A stretch of 64,000 nucleotides of DNA, taken from the NCBI GenBank assembly GCA_951799405.1, contig OX637337.1, positions 18,040,347 through 18,104,346 on the forward strand. The letters run 5' to 3'. The notes under the pieces are model-generated. The model did no database searches. It saw nothing but the letters and a program-made list of their open reading frames with translations, and was not told where the DNA came from. Source of the DNA: Agapetus fuscipes. Its lineage: Eukaryota; Arthropoda; Insecta; Trichoptera; Glossosomatidae. A program made the position numbers and the translations under genes. Positions 20,590-31,255 of the stretch are shown piece after piece. Positions within the stretch are counted from its first letter, which is position 1, and each line of letters starts with the position of its first letter.

Positions 20590-20832
20590 TGAACCATTCT
20601 GTTCAAAACCAATATCAACCGGCATTATTTGAAGTGTTTCTAAACTAAGACAATTCAACACACAACACAAAACAACACTACGCAGCTAGCACCCCTATTA
20701 CAAAGGATGAGAGCATCAACTGCCAGCTAACCAACGTTCACACATCTCCAGCAAGTGTCATGGACCTCTAGATTTCCTGAAATCTGGGGAGTCTTCTACA
20801 TAGGATTCCTTGAAAAAATAACCTTTCAACTA
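20590..20832 (+). pseudogene. LINE-F 3' end, decayed
   Basis: Starts with a recognisable 'FKTNIN'-like stretch ('tcaaaaccaatatcaaccgg' near 20606), continues through a CA-rich part and ends with the 'atctggggagtcttctacat' terminal block and an A-run at 20815. An inverted partner lies at 21318-21545, so the two could pair as a ~230-bp stem with a ~490-bp loop. Confidence 0.55.
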
Positions 20833-21317
20833 TTCGTAATGCAAAACTCTCGTATGCCAAGTTTACACGTAAGCCAAGTGACGTATACATTTTTTGTGTA
20901 ACATCATAATGGACTCGCTTTTGTAAGCTTTGACATCCGCCGACAATTTCTTGGTACGAAGCGACCCACTGAGTCATAATATTAGTGGAGACGAAACTAG
21001 TTTACTGCTTTGTCACATACTATGACACTAACCTGTCGACCGGACTTGTCAGTCACAGAGCTGTCAAACACCGCATAATCATTTGTAATTCCTCGTCTTA
21101 TTGCTTTTTCCATGTTGTGTTTCGACAACCAATATTTACGCATACCGTTGTGTTTCATAATAAAGTCATAATTCCCTTAAAATTGAGAAATTCACCGACC
21201 AAAACGATAAAGACGAGATATGAATTTCAAAACTGCCAACTTTCTGGAAAAATTACCCTTTGACCCAAGTTTTTTGTTTAAAATGAAATTACAATATCTT
21301 TGTTGCTTTACTAACTT

Positions 21318-21545
21318 TGTAGATGAATCCTTTGCGGGAGAATATCTAGATTTCAGAGAATCTAGAGAACAGCTATGACACTTTTATGCCCCAGAGATGT
21401 TGGTGATGTGGCAGTAGATGTCTTGTTCCTTTGTATCAAGGGTGTTAGCTGCGAAGTGTTGTGTGTTGTGTTGCCTTTGCTTTAAGACATTGAAATAATG
21501 TGGCAATTGACATTGGTTCTGAATATGATTTTTTTAAATTGGGGT
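21318..21545 (-). pseudogene. LINE-F 3' end, decayed, inverted relative to 20590-20832
   Basis: On the minus strand: 'ttcagaaccaatgtcaattg', a CA-rich stretch, and the terminal block ending 'cgcaaaggattc'. Same family as 24945-25150 (minus) and 62683-63025 (plus). Confidence 0.55.
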
Positions 21546-22516
21546 GTAAATTAGATACCGGTAGGTTGTTCTATAAACGGGTAGTTTCGCAACGGAGTGA
21601 GTCGTGAAAACTCCAAATCATCATAGTTTTGATATCGACTGATGAATAGGAAGTAAGGACAATTTGCAGTTAAATAGGTTGTAAGTGATACATTTAGTTA
21701 AGCTCGTTATTTTCAACGTTAGCATGTACTGATTCACTGATTTCAGAAATCGTGGATAAAACATTTCATTGAGGGAAACTCCTCATACTAAGTGAACTAG
21801 TAATAAAGAAATACTCATGACAAACTTCTAAGCTACAGGATTTTCGTACTTTTTTGTGTTATCTATCGTAGAAATAAGAACAAGGTATATTTATCCGAGA
21901 AACCCCTGTGAGCAAAGTATGTCACTTTTTCAGTTTTACCTTTAAGGTATCGATATGTGACTTTAAACTGATATGAAAAAACTATATAAAGTCGATATGC
22001 TAACGTTGAAAATACTGGGCTTTAAAATAGTTCAAGTCCACAGATATTTCAAGTCACTGGAGCGACCAGTACAATTCGTTATATTATACCCGCAAGTTGT
22101 ACCTATACTTTTGTACAGATTTGAGAACTGTAATGGGTTCTTATTGATGCCTAATGTATAGTTAAATTGCTATGGCGCGTGCCTAGGAGATCTCTATTAG
22201 CGATATTCATAGTGTGACGAATACAAAATCATCTCTTTCATGCGAGTTTAACTCGGAATTACATTGTTAAAGAAAACGAATGCTTAAAGTTACTATTTTA
22301 TTATTGAAGTTACGAGGTTTATTATTGGTTCGAACCGTAGAGACATCTGGCAGTCGCGTTTGCCAACTTTTATTAATTGTAATCATTGATTAAGGTGCTC
22401 AGTCTCAAAATAGATTTTGGATAAGTGGTCTTTTAAAGAAAAATAAAAAATAGTTTTTTTCATGAAAGTAATTTTGTATTTCTCTCTCTGATACTACAAG
22501 TTTCGAAGAGAACATA
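21546..22516. other. no gene recognised
   Basis: AT-rich. No domain, RNA gene or within-window repeat match was seen on either strand. Confidence 0.4.
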
Positions 22517-22904
22517 ATATCTGTACCTTAGAGCATAAACAACGGTAGTCACATTTAGTAAAATGTGCAGGAGACGAGTTTTAGTGAAAATGTACACTTT
22601 TATAAAACCATCATAACTTCTAAACTAGACGAGATATTTGATCTGTAAAAACTGTTTATCTTCTTTTATTGATATTTATTTAATGTGAAGTAATGTGAAC
22701 CACGTATTTGGAACTTCCGTGGTTTATACGCGCATTTATATGTGCATCCCATATTTATTACACTTGATATCTCAGTAACTATGAGTCCGAGGACTCCAAT
22801 ATTTTTACCACTTATAGAACAGCTAATTGTTATAATTACTGCATCATTAACTCAAAAACGCAAAAAAGTGGACTACCGTTGCTTATGCTCTAAGGTACAG
22901 ATAT
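22517..22904. mobile_element. 388-bp MITE with ~35-bp terminal inverted repeats
   Basis: Left end 'atatctgtaccttagagcat' then 'aaacaacggtagtc' (22517-22550). The right end is its inverse, 'gactaccgttgcttatgctc' then 'taaggtacagatat' (22871-22904), with one small gap. The interior has no transposase. A DNA-transposon-derived non-autonomous element. Confidence 0.75.
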
Positions 22905-23680
22905 GTAAAACGCGTTATATTATTATTGTTGATTTTGTCGAAGGACTACTCAGAACATTCGAAATGAAATTTCGTAGAATGATCAGAGGCAGACATGTAT
23001 TTAGATTGTATAAGGCCGTAATGAAAACATGCGAAAAGTCTGTAAAATAGAGGACGTAGGGAGATAGAGCAGATTCAGGATGCGATTGGAGAGATCATGC
23101 ATGGATCCAGAATGAGTCATAAAATGCTCGCAGGGCAGCGGCGTCGGCGTTGAAACATTGAAGAGGGAAAACAAATAAAATATATTATAGAAATATAAAA
23201 GAATAATTATACTTAAAACACAATGTTCTGGGAATATCCATATCGGGAGGAGACAGAACATTGTGTGAGGACGGCATGGCAGTACAACATTTACAAACGC
23301 GTCTGCCTCATTAGTGAACGGCGAGAATTCTTCCTTTCTTCTTACTAATTAATGGGAACTGTACCCAAGCCTAACGTTTAAACTGAACCGTAGCGATTCA
23401 TAAAAAAATATAGAGACTAAAACACTCGCTAGAGGTGCTGTCTTAGTTGATATACATTTTTTAAACGCTTTTATTAAGTTTTGCACTTGGGGTATCTACT
23501 AAGGGAAGATATCTGTTGCTCATTATAGATTTTGTTATTTTTCACACAGGAGTTTCAAAATTTGTTAAGCAAAAAAAAAAATATTTAGTAAACTGTATTA
23601 ATCTGTCTATAATCTAAGTTGCATAATATGAATAATAATAATTAAATATGAATAATAGAGAATGAAATCTAGTGCTAACA
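22905..23680. other. no gene recognised
   Basis: AT-rich. Nothing coding, no repeat match found, apart from an A-run near 23572. Confidence 0.4.
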
Positions 23681-23844
23681 CCTGAAACTATTGGTGTCAT
23701 ACATAGGAGCACTTAAGAGGCATCTTTACAAAAGATCTTATCCGTGATTTGACGGTACCCTTGAGAACGGGGCTCTTCGATTATGTGTACCTTCTTAATA
23801 AAATATGCTTTTATATATTGAAACAAATTAAATCAATAAAACTT
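23681..23844 (+). pseudogene. LINE C-terminal remnant
   Basis: 23727-23770 reads GALKRHLYKRSYP and a stop, typical of the very end of a jockey/CR1-type ORF2, followed by an A-rich 3' UTR ending near 'aataaaactttattggg'. It matches 6208-6245. Confidence 0.4.
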
Positions 23845-24100
23845 TATTGGGCCTGATATGTAGGACGTGCAGAGGACTCTCCAGGATAATCAGAAATGTC
23901 TTGGATGGTGCCCCCTCCGGTGTAAGGTCACTCGGACGTCCCAGGATGCGGTGGGCAGACAATGTCAAGCCTGACACTGAAGTTTTAGCAGGAAAAACCC
24001 CATGTAAAGAAGCGGCACAAGGCAGAGAGTCCTAGAGGGTTGTGTTGCGGGAGGCCCTGAGCCTTCAAGGCTTGTAAGCCGGAGAAAGTAAAAGTAAAGA
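23845..24100 (+). pseudogene. LINE-B RT C-terminal end
   Basis: The clearest LINE-B end: CRTCRGLSRIIRNVLDGAP, then GRPRMRWADNVKPD and, past a stop, LREALSLQGL. This 'GRPRMRW' block is typical of the last part of LINE-type endonuclease-RT proteins. The tail is a short AAGTAAAG-type tandem run (24080-24110), as seen at 33160-33175. Confidence 0.65.
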
Positions 24101-24560
24101 AAGAAAGTATTCGATCCTTTGCGACTTAAATTATTTATTTATTTTAAATATTAAACACCCATATTTTTTACGCACTAAGTATAGCACAACCTTATACTTA
24201 TATCACAGTAGTGCAAGCTTCCTAAGCTCTCATTTTTTTGTTCAACTATTTTGAGAAGTATCACAGACGTGCTTGTAAAAAAGCATTCCAACAGAAAAAA
24301 AAACGACATCTCTCGGGTGTTAAAAATACACGCAGGAGCAAATGACTAAATCTGTTCCTCATTTCCGACAATTAGAGGGGATTAGAGAAGGTACAGTGAG
24401 GGTGTGATGGGATGACATTATATTCCAAGGTAAAATAAATTATTGCTCCTTAGGGACAATTTGAGAGACGTGAAACTATGTGTATAAATAGTAGATGCTA
24501 TTTTATTTTTGGTACTTTTTTTAAGAATTCTTCACGAGGGACTCTCCAGATTTAATATAT
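24101..24560. other. no gene recognised
   Basis: AT-rich flank of the solo LTR. No domain seen. Confidence 0.4.
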
Positions 24561-24939
24561 TGTTACGAACGTATGATCCTGATTGCGTGGCTTGCTTATG
24601 TGTGTGTGTCCGCCTCTAGTATAGTCTACTGTGAGTTTGAATGTGTGCAAGTGCCGAGGCACGCAGTTATTGGTATGCGTAACTAGAAAAGTATGGAACA
24701 ATACAGAGGTGTGTGGAGAGGTTCATTATAAATGAGTCTGGAATGTGCGTGAGGCGTCCGTTTAGACGCTATATATTTGGACCGCAATTGTGTGAGAGAC
24801 CAGAGTCGATATAAACATTGAGCCGTGAAATCGATAAGCCAAGAGCTAGAAATCAGTACATTGTAGACCGACATTGTGTAAAATAAATCTTGAAAAATAA
24901 ATTGCAGTATGATTAAAAGAACCCAACTAAATCACAACA
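24561..24939 (+). mobile_element. solo LTR (LTR-1 family) with ATAT target duplication
   Basis: TGTTACGAAC at 24561 and CACAACA at 24939, flanked by ATAT on both sides (24557-24560, 24940-24943). AATAAA-type signals near 24882-24900 fit an R/U5 region. Same family as 1169-1536 (minus). The 4-bp duplication and TG..CA ends support a solo LTR left by recombination of a Gypsy-like element; the superfamily is inference. Confidence 0.8.
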
Positions 24940-24944
24940 ATATT

Positions 24945-25155
24945 TTGAGAGTCTATGCTGCAGAGGTGTTGGTGTTGGTGAGGTGGAAGTTGTGGAAGTG
25001 AATGTCCTGATGCTTTGTAGCAGGGGTGAAGCTGGTTAATGTTATGTTGCCTTAGTTCTGAAGCACTGAGAGGGAGTAGCGATTGATATTGGCTTTGAAT
25101 AAACCAGGATAAATTTGAACGTTGGACAAAAAGATATGGATAAGACAACGGATGT
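24945..25155 (-). pseudogene. LINE-F 3' end, decayed
   Basis: The minus strand carries 'ttcaaagccaatatcaatcg', a CA-rich stretch and 'aacacctctgcagcat', matching 62880-62950. It lies directly beside the right flank of the solo LTR. Confidence 0.5.
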
Positions 25156-25744
25156 AGATACCTAAAAATCAATCCTAAAATTATTTACTTAAACCTTGTG
25201 TAAGGCTGACAATAGTGTCAACTTTTTTGGCAATCGAGCCACATCATAGGAGGGGATTCAAAGTCTACATATCCACTGCTCCAGTTAGCTTCGTGGAAGG
25301 CTTGAAAGCCTATAGGACGGTGTCTTCAGCTGGTGTAGCACTTTTCTGTTATATGCCGCACAGTCTGGTTCTCCGCCACACAGTCGCATCTTGTATCTAG
25401 ATTCTAGATGGATCCAATTCCCATCTATGTGGCAATGTGATCTTAGTTTAATAAAACCCTCACTTTTCTCGAATGATTGAGCGCTTGAGGTCCCAGGGTC
25501 CCAGAGATCAATTATTTTATTGAAATACAATAAGAAAAAGGAGTTCCCATTTGCCATTTAAAAATAAATGACCCAATAGAAGTTACCCTGTCCACTTGCA
25601 ATTAAGTTGGCTAGGGGCGTTGCCCCTGGCTGCTACGCAGCCCAACCCCTTAACATTTGGTGAATGTGTATATTGCGCATAGTTTCCTCGCGTTAAAATT
25701 CAGAAAACATGTAAAATAAAAACATGCCGCCTTTAACAAGAAAA
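25156..25744. other. no gene recognised; GC hairpin inside
   Basis: A 91-codon open frame on the minus strand (25285-25557) has no domain I recognise. 25611-25652 holds two adjacent short hairpins (aggggcgttgcccct; ggctgctacgcagcc), not followed by a T-run. Confidence 0.4.
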
Positions 25745-25975
25745 TCGACCACCCATACTTTAAAAAATGGTTCACTTTGCAGATTTCAGTTGTGTTTCAG
25801 GGGAGGTTGGCAAGAGTTGCAGGGCTTATGTTCATTTGGAATGGGTTGTTATGTTGTAAGTACACATGCAGCATATGTAAGCGCGACTTTATACATGTCT
25901 GCTTGTAAGAATGCAGGTAATATGAATCTCAAATGTTTTATATCTTTGCAACTTAGATTACAGATTTAAATCCAT
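25745..25975 (+). repeat. RTE-1 tail module copy, 5' end missing
   Basis: Begins at 'gaccacccatac' and lacks the GGTTGGTATGAGG start. The rest runs to 'gcaacttagattacagattt'. Confidence 0.75.
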
Positions 25976-26937
25976 TTTTATTTTGTGTATTTTTTTTTTT
26001 TAATTTGCATGAAAGAAAAGAAAATATAAAAAAAACTTTCACGTTTTGCCGCTAGATGTCAATTCATTTCCATACATTTTCAGTATGAAGAAACAGGTTT
26101 ATTGAAAGAAGTTTTTATACATTTTTAAACACAAACGCGAAAGCTCGCAGCATTGCAGCATATATACAAAAATTAATTTTCCATAGATCAGGAATGTGTT
26201 TCCTCTGTTGAGATGGCATTAATTTTGAAAATCGAAAATGTAAGCGAAAGACGACGGTCTGGAGTAATATAATAAAGAATAGTGACCGTTTCGTGAAACT
26301 GTGGTCAGAAAATGGGGAAAAAATATTTTAAAAAGGTGTTCAGCTTTTCATGATTTTGGAAATCCTCTGCAATACTTATCTCATTTTTTCTTTGCCAAGA
26401 TTACACAGAAAATCTTTAGACATAAAATAACCGAATAGATTGAGAAATTCTCGACTGATGCGGCTTCCGACGAAAGTCATTTAATTTTTATTAAAAAGAA
26501 GAAGATAACCAGTTCTCTTATAAATTTTATATGAAAAATTAACAACGCAAAACTAAACGAAAAATTACGTTTTACGAACGTACGTCATTTCATTATTAAA
26601 AAAAAGAATTGTTATTTTATCAAATATGTTCCTTAAATAGAGAGACTGACTTTAATACGTGTAAGAATGCTAGAATGTGTTTTTAAAAAATATATTTCCA
26701 TACAGTTTTGGTTTGGTCCTGCGTTTCTCTCCCTTCGCCTGATATTCGTATCATTAGGGAATAACTCACGTGACGAGAGGGTTTTTTGTCTCAGTATACG
26801 AACGTGCTACGCATGCTCGTATCATTAAATACGAAACGAAAGGGCGCTAGATGATGATTTTATTATTATTTAGGGAGGAGAGTTAAAGGGGAAGACTGAA
26901 AAATTATTTTTTTGATCAGATTAATGTAATTGAACTG
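25976..26937. other. no gene recognised
   Basis: AT-rich sequence with no domain, RNA gene or within-window repeat found. Confidence 0.4.
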
Positions 26938-27200
26938 TACCTCGAGTACAAGTTGCATGTTTAGCCAAACTTGAGTAAAGTAAAAGTTTACGGAAATATT
27001 TATACTTCGGTTTCAGTACCCCGAGTACGAGTTGCATGTTTAGCATACGTTTAAATACTTTCCAACACGCAACTTTAAACAACTTTCCAACTTTTTAAGC
27101 ATGCAACTCGTATCTGGGGTACTGAAACCGAAGTTTAAATATTTCCGTAAACTATAACTTTACTCATGTTTTCCTAAACATGCAACTCGTACTCGGGGTA
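26938..27200. repeat. 263-bp palindromic MITE
   Basis: Arms: TACCTCGAGTACAAGTTGCA (26938) inverted at TGCAACTCGTACTCGGGGTA (27181-27200), continuing through 'tttacggaaatattta' and its inverse. Internal tandem use of the end sequence (27016-27040 and 27103-27120) gives a nested palindrome. Non-coding. Confidence 0.75.
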
Positions 27201-27224
27201 CTAAAGAAAAAATAAAAAAATTTT

Positions 27225-27795
27225 GTATTGTAACCTTTTTTTGCGAATTATGAGATCAACTAATCGTCCATCATGTTTAACTACGTGGAGCTTCCCGTCT
27301 TCTAGAAGGAAAAGGTTCTCATTTGAATTAACTTGAAAACAAAAAAAATAATGAAAACTTTGTATAAACAGCGGCGAGCATCACATAAAGACAAATGTTC
27401 CCATAAGGGAGGCTATAAGCACATCATTGAATCAAACCATTCCTTTCACACTCACACATTAAAACTCCTTCATCCCATCCCCTACAAAGGTAAAATTATG
27501 AACAATTTTGAAAATCTAGAAATCCAAAAAAATATTAATTCTGAAAATAACCTCTTAAATAATATCCTCTTTCCTAACACTTCGCCATTACTTTCTTTGT
27601 TTCCAATTAAGCCCCGCCCCCCACTTACCCCCACCAGTACTACAAATTAAATCCTTGCTTAATTTGGTAATTTTGTATTTTATGTTAGTTGATATTTACA
27701 CCTGAAGATGGGAGGTACTGCTTCTCCCGAAACTGGTTGTGTTTTTAAAAAAATAAAACTCAAGTGAATTGTAACAAAGTTAAAAAAGTATTTTA
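27225..27795 (+). mobile_element. Penelope-like element, 3' end fragment
   Basis: Contains the ORF end described at 27333-27650, then ~50 bp later a CTGAAGATG–hairpin–GAAACTGGTTG motif (27702-27745) and an A-rich end near 27755-27790. ORF end followed by a structured repeat fits Penelope-like elements. The RT part is missing. Confidence 0.55.
27333..27650 (+). pseudogene. Penelope-like protein C-terminus (GIY-YIG region end)
   Basis: Residues ~25-75 resemble the region after the GIY-YIG endonuclease core in Penelope-like proteins: HIIESNHSF, then LKLLH, KGKIMNNFENLEIQKN and NNILF. The catalytic GIY-YIG residues and the RT are absent, so this is a 5'-truncated fossil. Family resemblance rests on the order of these motifs and I hold it moderately. 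Confidence 0.5.
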
Positions 27796-28489
27796 ATTAA
27801 GGCTATAAGCAGTTCTGTTTACGCGATGGTTGAGTGTTAACGCCAATGCTTTATACTTGGGGTACAAAACATCAGTTAACAATTGTTATCTTTTCAAAAA
27901 TTCTTTCACAAAAATAAACTCTATGTAATTCTCATTTAACCCTTGGCATGCCGCAAACCGTTTGCACACGGGAATTCCCCAAATTCCTATTCCGTCTCGG
28001 GAATTCCTTTTGCACACAAATGAGGAAAATAAACACGTTCATGGTCGTGCACAGATAGTGTGACATTTTGTCACTTCTCCGCCCAAACTCAGCGAGATAT
28101 TACCTCGTTAAGAAATGAGAACTATATGGCCCTAATTTTTAAGTGTATAATTATGAAATCTATTTATACATCTATCGGCTATCCCGTTCCACAAAGTTCA
28201 CAATACAGATTAAAGTTTTATTCAAGATCATTCAAGATGTATATACTTTATTCGGCCAGTTGTGTTGTACAGATGTAAAACCTGGAGTCTGACTGAGAAA
28301 CAAGATAAATCTCTCTATGTTAAAACCTGAAGACCTCCCTGGAGAAGAAGAAATCAAAAAAGAGAAAGACCTTTACAAAGGTGAACAAAATGCTTCGTCA
28401 CATTTTCAGACCTACATATATCTTGGCGCATCTGTACCATATTTTTAGAGTCTCAAATTTTCACAGTAATGAAATTAAGAAGACTTCAG
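27796..28489. other. no gene recognised
   Basis: Short open frames only, none with a domain. Confidence 0.4.
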
Positions 28490-28740
28490 TAGGCAGTGCA
28501 TGTAGTACGTGCAGAGGACTCCAGGATCATCAGAAACGTCTTGGATGGTGCCCCCTCCGGTGTCAGACCTGGGTCGATCTCAGACGTCCCAGAATATGGT
28601 TGGCAAAAAATGTCGAGGCAAAAGCGGAAGTTATGGGAGTGAGGGGACCATGAAAGGAAACGGTACAAGACAGAGAGTACTGGAGGATTGTGGTGGCAGG
28701 AGGCCCTGGGCCTTCAAGGCTTGTGAACTGGATTAAGTAA
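28490..28740 (+). pseudogene. LINE-B RT C-terminal end
   Basis: Matches 23845-24080 closely ('acgtgcagaggactccagga', 'cttggatggtgccccctccg'), through to the 'ccttcaaggcttgtgaactg' end. The reading frame is interrupted. Confidence 0.65.
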
Positions 28741-28964
28741 GTATTTATTTATTTAGGGTATAAAAGAGTTATGACACTCATTTTTTTCCCCGAGAATATT
28801 CCCGTTTTTATATTATTCGTTATTTATTACCTACTGGGTTGACATCATATGGGAGGTCTTAATCTATCTCATTTATTTTTGATGCTGTACATACTATTTT
28901 TGTGTATGAATAGATCGGTGAAACGCAGTGAAGGAAAACTTTTCACATACAGAGATGTCATCTG

Positions 28965-29204
28965 TACCCTTAGTACGAGTTGCAAAACTTGAGTAATGTA
29001 AAGTTTACGGCAATTATTAAAGAGTGATTTCCCCCATAATCTGCCGTTTTGGTTTGTTTGAACTTGATTTTCTTCATCACTGTAACTCTTTTGCTAAGAC
29101 CATAAAGTGTAAGAAACCAAAACGGCAGATTTTGGGAGAAATCACTCTTTAATATTTTCCGTAAACTTTACTTTTCTCAAGTTTTGCAACTCGTACTAAG
29201 GGTA
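28965..29204. repeat. 240-bp palindromic MITE with inner palindrome
   Basis: Outer arms TACCCTTAGTACGAGTTGCA (28965) and TGCAACTCGTACTAAGGGTA (29185-29204), plus 'agtttacgg' and its inverse. Inner arms 'agagtgatttcccccataat' (29024) and 'agaaatcactct', and 'ctgccgttttggttt' with 'aaaccaaaacggcag'. The centre (29062-29128) is shared with the foldback at 31256-32119. Confidence 0.75.
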
Positions 29205-29404
29205 TGGTCAATAAAATTCAGCAGAATGCATTGACTGGGTCACATACAGCGAATGGACCATGTATGGAACGGAAAAGATAGATACTAGTAGTTAATTGGC
29301 TGTACACTTTGTTCCCAAGCTATCCATATCAAATACCCTGAGAGAGTTAAAAAAAATAAAAAAATGAACTGGTCTTAAAAAAAAAGCATGTAAAGTTTCC
29401 CTTA

Positions 29405-29470
29405 GAACAGGATAAGAAGCGGCTCATGGATGTCCTCTCCTATTCACAACTCAAGAAGATGGTGACCAAA
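29405..29470 (+). pseudogene. LINE-G RT C-terminal end (start of minisatellite)
   Basis: Reads KRLMDVLSYSQLKKMVTKRDKW from 29422, the extreme C-terminus of a LINE ORF2 that also occurs decayed at 35080-35410 (minus) and 58208-58310 (plus). It runs straight into the tandem array. Confidence 0.55.
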
Positions 29471-29895
29471 AGAGATAAATGGCTAGCACTACAAAACACT
29501 GCCTTTACAAAAGAAAAGCGACCAACAGAGGCAAATGGCTAGCACAACAAGGCACTGCCTTTACAAAAGGATAGCGACTAACAGAGGCAAATGGCTAGCG
29601 TAACAAGGTACTGCCTTTACAAGAGGATGGCGACCAACAGAGGAGAATGACTAACACAACAAGGCACTGCCCTTAAAAAAGGATGGCGATCAACAGAGGA
29701 GAATGACTAACACAAGGCACTGCCTTTACAAGAAGATGGCGACCAACAGAGAGAAATTCTAAGAACAACAAGGGACTGCCTTTGCAGGAAGATGGCGACC
29801 AACAGAGACAAACGATAAGCACAAGGGACTGCCTTTGCAGGAGGATGGCTAACAGCAGAGACGAATGGTTAGCACAACAGGGCAATGACTTTATA
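29455..29895. repeat. minisatellite of ~55-60-bp units, about 8 copies
   Basis: The unit reads roughly 'gatggcgaccaacagaggca', 'aatggctagcacaac', 'aaggcactgcctttacaa'. Copies start near 29460, 29518, 29573, 29628, 29684, 29736, 29790 and 29845, with small deletions in later copies. The first unit is part of a LINE-G end, so the array grew from LINE sequence. Confidence 0.85.
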
Positions 29896-30189
29896 ATATG
29901 ACAATGTATTTTTTTCACAACTGTTTTGTATTTCTGTATTCACAAAGCATCACTTAAAAAAATAATGAGTGAGTCTGTACATAAATCTGGATTTTTGAAA
30001 TATCGTACTTGTCTGTCCGCTCGCCGACCACACTAGGGGACTTATTTATAAACTGAAGCTTTTTTTCGCTTCAGCAACACTCGCAAGCAAGAATACCACA
30101 GTCCCTGTTTATATTGTGAGACACACTCCGACATTGAAAAATAATAATAATAAAAAATAACTTTTACGCTTACATGGTTAGTTTTAGGC
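29896..30189. other. no gene recognised
   Basis: AT-rich spacer between the minisatellite and a short tail-module fragment. Confidence 0.4.
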
Positions 30190-30240
30190 TTACAGTTCCT
30201 TGACTAATAAGTTGTTTGAAGCTGACTCCCAATGCTGTAC
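30190..30240 (+). repeat. RTE-1 tail module, short fragment
   Basis: 'ttccttgactaataagttg' followed by 'tgaagctgactccc' and 'tgctgtaca' matches only the first ~50 bp of the module. The sequence after it differs. Confidence 0.45.
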
Positions 30241-30689
30241 AAACTTGGTTGGACAGCTGACCTTCCACTTTTGCCCTAGTCTTGCAATGGGTGCTGATAT
30301 ATTGAATGACCTGAGTGGTGGCAATATTCTCTTCTGTCTCTATTGTTATGATATCATTCAGCAATACCCTGTCGAATGTCTTTGTTTGGTCAACGCAACA
30401 CTCATATGTTTCTCTATCCGTTCACCTCAAACTTTCTATTGTAGCTACATAATATTTTTTTGTTCTCCCTGTGTGTCTGGCCGTATGTGCAGGGAGTGTG
30501 TAGTGAGCTGTCAGATGCGATTAGCAGTTAAGAGTTAAACGCGAGATTAATGGCAGAGTGAGAGGATTTCTTTGGTTTTCGGAAGCCGGGACTATTTAGT
30601 CGCCCGACTCTGGGTAGGCGGCTTAAACGGGCTTGTCGACATGATTTAGAGCCAACAGTAGCGGACCAAACATATAAATAAATAAGAAA

Positions 30690-30830
30690 TCGGTTTATTT
30701 CGGCCACATAATGAGAAATGAGAAAACTTCACTCTAACATCTCATCATACAGGGAAGGCAAGCTCGAGGTTGGAGGAGAACATCTTGGTTGAAAAACCTG
30801 AGATATTGGTTTGACACAAGACCCAAGGAA
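30690..30830 (+). pseudogene. LINE-D RT C-terminal remnant
   Basis: One frame reads YFGHIMRNEK and, after decay, GKARGWRRTSWLKNLRYWF (30755-30812). It is like the fossil at 45190-45310 and the 'GHvxR…GrrrxSWLKNLR' ends of LINE ORF2 proteins. Confidence 0.45.
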
Positions 30831-31255
30831 AACAACTCTCAAGTTTCAACTCTCTACAATGTCATTTTCGTCCATCAAGATGTACCTACCTACGTATATG
30901 AAGAAGAGACACGTCTCCTGATGGCTTCGTGTGCGAATCTTACGAAACGTTGAGAAATCTCATCAAACACTAGCCTTCTGTCAATGTTCTACCAGCTATG
31001 CTATTGAACGGAATATAATTCGTACCTATGAAGTGTATTTTGTTTTTGGTTACGCCATTGACAAGTCGACAGTCGTTTGGAATGTCGAGTTTCCCGCCCT
31101 TGCGTCTTACTGCGACATCTCTCAGTATTACCAACCTCCGAAAATAGAACATGCATAATACCAACGTTTAAAATATATAGAAAAACACGCAAATAGACTC
31201 CAGCGCTGCTACTCACAGTCGGGCGGGCACTAAGCGCTTACTTAGTAATTGTTTG
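30831..31255. other. no gene recognised
   Basis: Overlapping short frames on both strands, with no domain. Confidence 0.4.

Noticed and set aside
25611..25652. Strong GC hairpins resembling a bacterial terminator.
   Set aside because: No T-run follows and the setting is eukaryotic; no nearby gene would use it.
29455..29895. CRISPR-like regular repetition.
   Set aside because: Units are directly adjacent without spacers and degrade gradually, so it is a minisatellite in a eukaryotic context.
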